Source: Flavobacteriales bacterium (GTDB lineage Bacteria > Bacteroidota > Bacteroidia > Flavobacteriales > PHOS-HE28). From it: 11,721 bases of DNA. The stretch is from contig SSGN01000100.1 in assembly GCA_008016945.1 (NCBI GenBank), positions 1 through 11,721 on the forward strand, given 5' to 3'. Below the pieces are notes generated by a model, which saw nothing but the letters and a program-made list of their open reading frames with translations, was not told where the DNA came from and ran no database searches. The position numbers and the translations under genes are program-made. Below, in pieces: positions 1-5,764 of this stretch (position 1 is its first letter; each line of letters opens with the position of its first letter).

Positions 1-6
1 CGGATC

Positions 7-327
7 ATGGCGCTGCACGCCGAAACTGACCGCCTGCGGGCAATTTGCGAACGGCAGGCGCAGCAGATCGAGCGCTATGCGACGGGCGCGGTCATCGTCG
101 ATCTTGGCCGCAAGCTGATGGCGCTCTCCGAAGCGAATGCGCGTCTGGTCGAAGACTCGCGACGGGCGGTAGTGCTGGAGAAGGTGCTTGGCCTGAGCGA
201 GGCGGAGCGGCAGCGCCTGGCGCGCGAACGCGACGGGATGGCCCGCGAGCTGGCGCGCTGTCGCCATGATGCCCTGCTCGGGATTACGGTGCGGCAGGGA
301 GGCGAGCATGTCGAACCTGCCGTTTAA
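7..327 (+). CDS. Small coiled-coil hypothetical protein upstream of the DUF2325 gene
   Basis: I do not recognise a named family. The 106-residue product is almost entirely helical and charged, rich in Arg, Glu, Ala and Leu, with heptad-like spacing (residues about 3-25 and 45-90). It has no signal peptide or membrane segment and one late Cys. Its last 20 nt overlap the start of the DUF2325 gene, so the two are probably translationally coupled. The neighbour also has a long coiled coil, so a hetero-oligomer is possible (inference). The frame is open to the window edge: the two codons before this ATG are sense codons and any ribosome binding site lies outside. The true start may therefore be upstream and the gene may be cut by the edge. 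Gene reality is supported by the coupling and by codon use like its neighbour's. Confidence 0.6.
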   Translation: MALHAETDRLRAICERQAQQIERYATGAVIVDLGRKLMALSEANARLVEDSRRAVVLEKVLGLSEAERQRLARERDGMARELARCRHDALLGITVRQGGEHVEPAV

Positions 328-1612
328 TGTCGCCGGCAGTCTCTCGCAGGCCATTCGCCTTGCCACCGGCGTCTACGCCGATCCGTCGCCGCAGATCGTG
401 ACGGAGGGCGCTGCCGGCGGAAGCTCGCGCCGTCGCCGTCTCTGGGAGTTGCCGCATCGCACGCATTGCCCGCTGATCGGGGTCTGCTTTTCCTGCGACG
501 AGCTGCGTGCGCTGATGCGCAAGGTGATGCATTTTCCTGCCGATACCAGCGATTACCTGTTGCATACCACTGCAGTCGGCAACTGCGAGCAGCGCAGCCG
601 CCTGGCCGAACTGTTGCAGCGGACGCTTGAACAGCGCTATCGCATGGCCGTGAAATCCCTGCATGGCGTGCGCGACGAAGCCCTATTGCGCGCGGCATGG
701 CGGCGCGGCTGCGCCGATGGCATCGGCGTGCCCGGCCTGCTGTGGGCCTGCTGGACGCATCCGGCGCTGACGGCCGAACTGGAGCAGGAAATCTACGGCG
801 ACATCCACATGCTGCAACACCAGCTTGGCTCGGGTACGCGCGCCGATCTGAAGATGCTGCAGGGCCTGCATGGCGAGACGCAGGCGCTGCGCCGCCAGCT
901 GGCGGTTGCGAATGCGGCGCTGGCTGAGGCCCGTCAAGAAAAAGCTGATGCGCAGCGAGCCTGCGAGCAGGAGACGGCGGCGCTGCGTGCCGAACTGACT
1001 GCGGTCACCGCGAGTGGCGATCGCCTGGCGCGTGAACTGCAGCGCCTGCACGAAGAACTTCCCGATCTGCGCCAGTCACAGCAGCTGCTGCGGCGCATTG
1101 CGTCGCTCGAAATGCAGGCAGAGGCGATGCGCCAGCGCAACGCACTGCTCGAACGCGAAGTCGAGCGCCAGCGCGAGATCGTGCGCCTGGCGGATGAAGC
1201 CATCGGCGCGCTCGAACGCGGTGCCACGGATCTCGACGATGATCTCGCCGGGCCGGGCCTGTGCTGCAAGCGCGTGCTCTGCGTCGGTGGCCGCTCCGGT
1301 TCCTTGCGTTCCTATCGTGAGATCGTCGAGCAATCCGGTGGCGAATTCCTGCACCACGACGGTGGCCTGGAAGAAAGCCCGCACCGTATCGACAGCGTCG
1401 TCGCCGCCGCCGACATCGTCATCTGCCAGGCTGGCTGTATCAGCCACAACGCCTACTGGCGTGTGAAGGAACACTGCAAGCGGACCGGCAAGCGCTGCGT
1501 GTTCGTGAAGAATGCCGGGGTGTCGAGCTTCGATCGTGCGGTGGATACCGCGGGGCGTGCAGAGGGCGTTTCGCCGGTCAGCCCTGATTCGCCGTCGTCG
1601 AAATCTCGATAA
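308..1612 (+). CDS. DUF2325 domain protein with N-terminal Cys/His motif and central coiled coil
   Basis: The product has 434 residues and is cytoplasmic. I chose the ATG at 308 over the upstream in-frame ATG at 266 because AGGGAGG lies about 6 nt before it and the conserved protein starts there. Domains in order: an N-terminal region with the motif WELPH-x2-HCPLIGVC-x2-C (residues 46-63; Cys 54, 60, 63 and His 50, 53); a helical middle; a long coiled coil (about 183-305); and a C-terminal DUF2325 domain (about 320-412) with the typical VLCVGGRSG start, two closely placed Cys in ICQAGC, and a late Cys before VFVKN. DUF2325 has no assigned activity. The Cys/His motif could bind a metal or haem or act as a redox or NO sensor, which is inference. 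The tail is a Ser/Pro-rich stretch overlapping the convergent nnrS gene by 35 bp. Confident on family, not on function. Confidence 0.85.
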   Translation: MSNLPFNVAGSLSQAIRLATGVYADPSPQIVTEGAAGGSSRRRRLWELPHRTHCPLIGVCFSCDELRALMRKVMHFPADTSDYLLHTTAVGNCEQRSRLAELLQRTLEQRYRMAVKSLHGVRDEALLRAAWRRGCADGIGVPGLLWACWTHPALTAELEQEIYGDIHMLQHQLGSGTRADLKMLQGLHGETQALRRQLAVANAALAEARQEKADAQRACEQETAALRAELTAVTASGDRLARELQRLHEELPDLRQSQQLLRRIASLEMQAEAMRQRNALLEREVERQREIVRLADEAIGALERGATDLDDDLAGPGLCCKRVLCVGGRSGSLRSYREIVEQSGGEFLHHDGGLEESPHRIDSVVAAADIVICQAGCISHNAYWRVKEHCKRTGKRCVFVKNAGVSSFDRAVDTAGRAEGVSPVSPDSPSSKSR

Positions 1613-2831
1613 TTCCCTCGCAGCCCGTACCGCCGTCCGTACGCGGGCCGGCGAGCAGCGGGGCCATGTGCCACAGCCAGACGGCGAAGACGCTGATCCA
1701 GAGCAGCGAGGAGAGCGCCAGCAGAAAATTCACCGGCGCACCGGGCAGCGCCGTCGCCGCGCGCAGGACGGCAGCGGCGAAGAGCACGGTGGCGCCCAGG
1801 GGCACCCACGGCCGTTCGTCGAGTTCGCGGCCACAGTGCATGCGGCCGGCGATATTGAGCACCATGTAGATGGAAAGGCCGATGGCGCCGACGGTGAGCA
1901 GATGGCGACCGGCGGAGATGCCATCGCTGCCGGTGAGCAGCGCAAAGCCGATCAGGCCGTAACCGGCGGCCATCAGCACGTAGACGGCAAAGAGCATCAG
2001 CGGCCAGCGGCGGAACAGTGCGCGGCCGACGTGCCAGTCGCTCTGCAGGTGGCACAGCGCGGCGGCGGCGGCGAGCGCCAGCCAGCCACCGAGGCGGGCG
2101 CCGGGGGCGAGGAATTCGGCGGCGGTGTAGGCGGCGATGCAGACGATGGCCAGGTTGCGCTTCGGCGGCCGGGCGCGGTAGTCGGGGCTTTCGTTGCGCT
2201 CCTCCAGCGCGGCATTGACGATGCGCATCGAGATGCGCGAGAGCGCCAGCACGATGAGGATCATCAGCAGGCCGATCGATGCGTGCAGCCAGCGTACAGG
2301 AGCGTTGCCGAGGAGGGCATCGGTGTAGAAGCCGGCGATCACGAACCCGAAGGTCGCGAGCGCCCAGAGGAAGGAGCGGTGCTGCTTCTCCGGGTCGGCG
2401 AGGAGGCGTGGCGCGAGCAACGCGACGAGGCCGGCAACCAGTGCGAGATGCGCGAAACCGGCGACGGCGAGTGCCGGTGTGCCGAGCCAACCCGAATTCA
2501 CCCCACTTAGCCAGAAGCTGGCGCGGCCAAGCAGCCAGAGTCCGGCGAGGAGGCGCACCGGCCGTGCCGGCACCGCGGCCGTGCCGGTGAATTCGGGAAT
2601 CGCGGTCAGCGCGAAGCCCGCCACGGCGGCGAGCGCGAAGCCGAACAGCAGCTCGTGCGCATGCCAGACGAAGGGGCCGCCCGGCACGCGAGGAAGCAGT
2701 AGCCCATGCCCCAGAAAGGCGCTCCATAAGGCGATCAGACCGACGGCGGAGATCGCCGCGGCGAGGAAGAAGGGGCGGAAGCCGCACAGCCAGAGCGGAT
2801 GGGCGAGGGCGGTCGGGTTGCGCTTCAGCAC
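1578..2831 (-). CDS. nnrS: NnrS family membrane protein (NO/nitrosative stress)
   Basis: This is a 417-residue polytopic inner-membrane protein with about 12 hydrophobic segments. Family marks are the FRPFF motif (18-22), WHAHE-x-LFGF (56-64), AGFALTAIPEFTG (71-83), an LLGR motif near 103, and the late RHLLTVGAIG stretch followed by GRMHCGREL. NnrS proteins are haem- and copper-containing membrane proteins found with denitrification genes; in Vibrio cholerae, NnrS was linked to NO tolerance by protecting the cellular iron pool. The start is a GTG with AAAGG 6 nt upstream. It overlaps the end of the ABC ATPase gene by 7 nt, so it is the last, coupled gene of the transport operon. Its 3' end overlaps the convergent DUF2325 gene, and I see no terminator between them. 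Family assignment is firm; its role with this transporter is inferred. Confidence 0.92.
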   Translation of the reverse strand: MLKRNPTALAHPLWLCGFRPFFLAAAISAVGLIALWSAFLGHGLLLPRVPGGPFVWHAHELLFGFALAAVAGFALTAIPEFTGTAAVPARPVRLLAGLWLLGRASFWLSGVNSGWLGTPALAVAGFAHLALVAGLVALLAPRLLADPEKQHRSFLWALATFGFVIAGFYTDALLGNAPVRWLHASIGLLMILIVLALSRISMRIVNAALEERNESPDYRARPPKRNLAIVCIAAYTAAEFLAPGARLGGWLALAAAAALCHLQSDWHVGRALFRRWPLMLFAVYVLMAAGYGLIGFALLTGSDGISAGRHLLTVGAIGLSIYMVLNIAGRMHCGRELDERPWVPLGATVLFAAAVLRAATALPGAPVNFLLALSSLLWISVFAVWLWHMAPLLAGPRTDGGTGCEGIIEISTTANQG

Positions 2832-3703
2832 GAAAAACCTTTCTTGCGTGGCTCAGGGGTGGCGCAGGTCGAGCCTTCTTCGCCACAGCTGTTCAACGGG
2901 ATGACGGCACAGCTGCCGTTGTTGCCTCTACAGCTGCCGTCGCTCTCAACGGTGCGCGGCGCCGCCAGCCCGAAGCTCGCGCAGACCGCCGGGTGCTGCA
3001 GCAGGCGGGCAGTGGTCTGGTACACCTCGGTGTCGCCCCGTGCGCGCGCCGGCGTCGCCAGCTCGACGCGATGCACGATGCGTCCGGGCTCGGCGGCCAT
3101 CACCAGCAGCGTATCGGCCAGCCGTACCGCTTCCATCAGGTCATGTGTGATCATCAGCACGGCGAGCCCGTGGGCGGCCTGGTGGTCGAGCAGCAGGCGA
3201 TGCAGTTGCGCCTTCAAACCGATGTCGAGTGCCGAGAATGGCTCGTCCATCAACAGCAGATCGGGGCCTAGCGCCAGCGCGCGGGCCAGTGCGGCGCGGC
3301 TCTGCATGCCGCCGGAGAGTGCGTGCGGAAACTGGCCGAGCGCCAGTTCGTCGAGGCCGACGGCGCGGCCCATTGCCGCGGCACGCTCATGACGCTCGCC
3401 GGCGGGGATGCCAAGCGCCTTCAGACCGAGCGCGATGTTGTCTTGCGTCGTCTTCCAAGGCAGCAGGCGCGGTTGCTGGAACATCACGGCCGGGCGCAGG
3501 AAGCCGTTTTCCAGTGTGCCCTTCTGTACCGTCAGAAGCCCGGCGCAGAGATGCAGCAAGGTCGTCTTGCCGCAGCCCGAGGGGCCGACCAGTGCTACCG
3601 TGCGCCCGGCCGGCAGGTCGAGGTCGATGCTGTCGAGGACGCTGCGCAGCGCGTAGGCGTGGCTGATGCCGCGGATCCGGAGTGCGTGGGTTGAGCGGCT
3701 CAT
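2825..3703 (-). CDS. ABC transporter ATPase, NitT/TauT type, with Cys-rich C-terminal tail
   Basis: This is the nucleotide-binding subunit of the transporter, 292 residues, cytoplasmic. It shows Walker A GPSGCGKTT (40-48), Q-loop Gln in FQQPRLLPW (about 76), signature LSGGMQSRAALARAL (129-143; Met replaces the usual Gln after SGG), Walker B LLLMDEPFSALD (149-160) and the H-loop His 187 in ITHD. The PRLLPW segment is typical of SsuB/TauB/NrtD-like ATPases. The ATG at 3703 forms ATGA with the permease stop, a 4-nt overlap. The protein is longer than the usual 250-265 residues: after about residue 250 it carries a low-complexity tail with Cys at 258, 265, 273, 280 and 292. That tail is not part of the ABC fold and could bind metal (inference). 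The substrate cannot be read from this subunit. Confidence 0.93.
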   Translation of the reverse strand: MSRSTHALRIRGISHAYALRSVLDSIDLDLPAGRTVALVGPSGCGKTTLLHLCAGLLTVQKGTLENGFLRPAVMFQQPRLLPWKTTQDNIALGLKALGIPAGERHERAAAMGRAVGLDELALGQFPHALSGGMQSRAALARALALGPDLLLMDEPFSALDIGLKAQLHRLLLDHQAAHGLAVLMITHDLMEAVRLADTLLVMAAEPGRIVHRVELATPARARGDTEVYQTTARLLQHPAVCASFGLAAPRTVESDGSCRGNNGSCAVIPLNSCGEEGSTCATPEPRKKGFSC

Positions 3704-4503
3704 GTTGCGACTTTCGCTTCCTGATTCCGCCAGCTCTCCAGCTCGCGCTTGATCGGTTCGAGCAGCAGGTATTCGACGGCCAGCAGCGTGCCGACGACGG
3801 CGGCAATCCAGGCCAGCGTCGATGCCGTGTCGAGGTGCGAGCGGCTCACGGCCAGCGCGGCGCCGACACCGTCCGCCGAGGCCAGAAGTTCGGCCATGAC
3901 GACGACCTTCCACGAGGTGCCGAGCGCGGTGATCCAGGCCGGGAAGAGATAGGAGACGACGTGCGGCAGGTAGAGGTCGAAAAGCTTCATGCGCACCGGC
4001 AGCCGGTAGACCGTCGCCATTTCCTTCAGGTGCCCGTCGAGTGTGCGCGTGCCCTGCAGCGCACCGACGAAGATCACCGGGAAGCAGGCGATGAAGACGG
4101 TGAATACCGGCGTGCCGTCGCTGGCGCCGAACCACAGCATGGCCAGTACCAGCCAGGCGATCGGTGGCGTGCCGAGCAGCACGGTGACGAGCGGCCGTGA
4201 CATCATCGATGCCGTCATCGAAATGCCGGCGAGCATGCCGAGCGCGCTGCCGGCGGCGATCGCCAGCAGCAGGCCGGTCGCTGCGCGGCGGGCGGTGACG
4301 GCGAGCTCCGGCCAGGCCGCGCCGCTGTCGATCAGGCCGCCAAGCGTCGTGAAGACTGTGCCGGGGTCGGGCAGGATCAGCGCACCGTAGACGGCGCTGG
4401 CGCCTTCCCAGGCGGCGAGCAGCAGGCACAGGCTGGCGACGGCGCCCCAGCCGCTCCACAGGTAGGCGGGGATGCCGGCGAGCCAGGCGCGGAGGAGGTG
4501 CAT
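3700..4503 (-). CDS. ABC transporter permease, NitT/TauT type (BPD_transp_1)
   Basis: This is the inner-membrane channel subunit, 267 residues with about six hydrophobic helices. It has the PPIAWLVLAMLWFG stretch (113-126), equivalent to the PPLAW motif of SsuC/TauC-type permeases, and a divergent EAA loop at about 161-180 (KEMATVYRLPVRMKLFDLYLP) that docks on the ATPase. I chose the ATG at 4503 because GGAG lies 8 nt upstream. A longer in-frame start at 4569 falls inside a REP repeat and adds a polar leader unlike the family. The stop overlaps the ATPase start by 4 nt. A 159-bp gap containing two REP elements separates it from the binding-protein gene, which may lower its expression relative to that gene (inference). 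Confidence 0.92.
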   Translation of the reverse strand: MHLLRAWLAGIPAYLWSGWGAVASLCLLLAAWEGASAVYGALILPDPGTVFTTLGGLIDSGAAWPELAVTARRAATGLLLAIAAGSALGMLAGISMTASMMSRPLVTVLLGTPPIAWLVLAMLWFGASDGTPVFTVFIACFPVIFVGALQGTRTLDGHLKEMATVYRLPVRMKLFDLYLPHVVSYLFPAWITALGTSWKVVVMAELLASADGVGAALAVSRSHLDTASTLAWIAAVVGTLLAVEYLLLEPIKRELESWRNQEAKVAT

Positions 4504-4533
4504 GGTTAAATCTCCGGCGGGAGGCCGTTCATG

Positions 4534-4647
4534 GTTCGATACGCCTTGCTGTGCAAGGCTACTCACCACGAACGGCGCGTTGTTGTGATCGAGCCGGGCA
4601 AACCACCGTTCGCCCTGGGTAGCCCGCGTAACGGGCGTATCGAAGGG
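4534..4647. repeat. Inverted pair of REP elements (REPIN/BIME-like)
   Basis: Two related elements face each other in the gap between the binding-protein and permease genes. The outer arms are TTCGATACGCC (4535-4545) and its reverse complement GGCGTATCGAA (4634-4644). The inner arms are CGAACGG (4569-4575) and CCGTTCG (4606-4612). Each element also has its own hairpin: GCCTTGC-TGT-GCAAGGC (4543-4559) and GCCCG-cgtaa-CGGGC (4622-4636). This TTCGATACG...GAACGG layout is the common proteobacterial REP pattern, which is usually spread by a RAYT transposase; no RAYT gene is in the window. In the operon mRNA it would fold into a large structure that could stabilise the upstream message or attenuate the downstream genes. 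Confidence 0.8.
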
Positions 4648-4662
4648 TTGGAATGCCCTCGT

Positions 4663-5706
4663 TCACTTCTTCGGTGCGTAATAAAACCCAGCATCCGGAA
4701 GCTTGCCGCCAACCAGCGCTGGTTGCCGCGCATGTAGTTGCGCGAAGAAATATTCCAGTTCCGGCTTTGCCTCCTGTGCCGTGGCGAAGGCGGTGTTGTC
4801 GGCGCGTACCGAGTCGGCGACGCCTTCGGCGCTCAGCATCTCGACGCGCTTCGCCACCATCGCGCCACAGTCGTCCGGCTTCGCCTCGCACCACTTGAGC
4901 GAAGTGGCATAGGCCTGCTGGAAGCGTTCCACCAGCGCCGGATTGGCGAGTGCCTGCCCCATCGCGGCGATGCCGGCCTGCGGGATGCGTGCCTCGCGTT
5001 TCAGCAAACGGCCCCATTCCTGTTGCAGGTCGACGCTGCGGTAGAGATCCGGTGCGATGACGCTGACCGGGAAGGACTTCGTTTTCCTGAGCGCCATCGA
5101 TACCGCCGGCTCGGAGAGCAGCGCGTGGTCGGCCTGGCGCGAGATCAACAACTGCATCGCGTCGAGCGGGGTGCCGACGTAACGCAGCCTGAAGTTCTTC
5201 TTCGGGTCGAGGCCGGCCTTGTCGGCCAGCGTCTGGAAAACGATGTCCGGCATGTCAGCGCGGAAGGGCATCAGCACTTCCTTGCCTTGGAAATCCTCCA
5301 GCGTCTTCAGCGATTTGTCGCGCGAGACCAGCCACAGCACACCCCAGGTCGAGATGTTGACCAGTTGCAATTTGACGCCGCGGTTGTAGAGGTTGGCGGC
5401 GACGTTGCTCGGCATGGCGATGAAGTCGACCTTGTTCTTGCCGTCGATGGCAAGCACGCGCAGCTGGTCCGGGTCCTTCCACGGCACGAAGTCGACTGTC
5501 TCGGCGAGATCCTTCAGCGCACCGCTTTCCGCCATGTGGATCAGCGGGTAGGAGACGGCAGCGAAGGGGCCGGAGAGTGTGAGCTTCTGGAGTTTTTCGG
5601 CGGCGATGGCGGGAGGGGTGGCAAGGGTGAGCGCGGAAGCGAAAACGGCGGCTACCGTCAGGCAGCCGCCGAGCATCCGGCGCAGGGGGGAAGGATTGAT
5701 TGTCAT
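4663..5706 (-). CDS. ABC transporter periplasmic substrate-binding protein (SsuA/TauA/NMT1-like)
   Basis: The product has 347 residues. A signal peptide covers about 1-35 (Arg 9-10, hydrophobic core 16-29, cleavage likely after AIA at 33-35). A Cys at 15 precedes the hydrophobic core, so this is not a lipobox. The mature part is a two-lobe binding protein of the NitT/TauT superfamily, recognisable from GPFAAVSYPLIHMAESG (46-62), DFIAMPSNVAANLYNRG (94-110), the GKEVLMPF segment after TLEDFQ, and ALLSEPAVSMAL (195-206). Cys 273 and Cys 280 may form a disulfide. The ATG has AGGA about 7 nt upstream. It lies 58 bp after the TonB receptor stop, so receptor and binding protein are probably one transcript. 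The ligand is unknown: this superfamily binds sulfonates, nitrate, thiamine precursors and others, but a Fur-like box on the operon argues for a metal or metal chelate (inference). Confidence 0.9.
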   Translation of the reverse strand: MTINPSPLRRMLGGCLTVAAVFASALTLATPPAIAAEKLQKLTLSGPFAAVSYPLIHMAESGALKDLAETVDFVPWKDPDQLRVLAIDGKNKVDFIAMPSNVAANLYNRGVKLQLVNISTWGVLWLVSRDKSLKTLEDFQGKEVLMPFRADMPDIVFQTLADKAGLDPKKNFRLRYVGTPLDAMQLLISRQADHALLSEPAVSMALRKTKSFPVSVIAPDLYRSVDLQQEWGRLLKREARIPQAGIAAMGQALANPALVERFQQAYATSLKWCEAKPDDCGAMVAKRVEMLSAEGVADSVRADNTAFATAQEAKPELEYFFAQLHARQPALVGGKLPDAGFYYAPKK

Positions 5707-5764
5707 CCGGTATTCCTGGTCGGTTGGAGGAAACCCGGCGCTTGGCCGGGAATCGCGTCAGGCA

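Noticed and set aside
1512..2510. 332-codon plus-strand frame opposite nnrS
   Set aside because: Highly charged, Gln/Arg/Gly-rich product without domains; nnrS on the other strand is certain.
4504..4569. Upstream ATG that would extend the permease by 22 residues
   Set aside because: It lies inside the REP element and lacks a ribosome binding site, while the ATG at 4503 has GGAG at good spacing and fits the family N-terminus.
5653..5664. LGGC near the N-terminus of the binding protein as a lipobox
   Set aside because: The hydrophobic core follows the Cys instead of preceding it, so this is a normal signal peptide with an AIA cleavage site.
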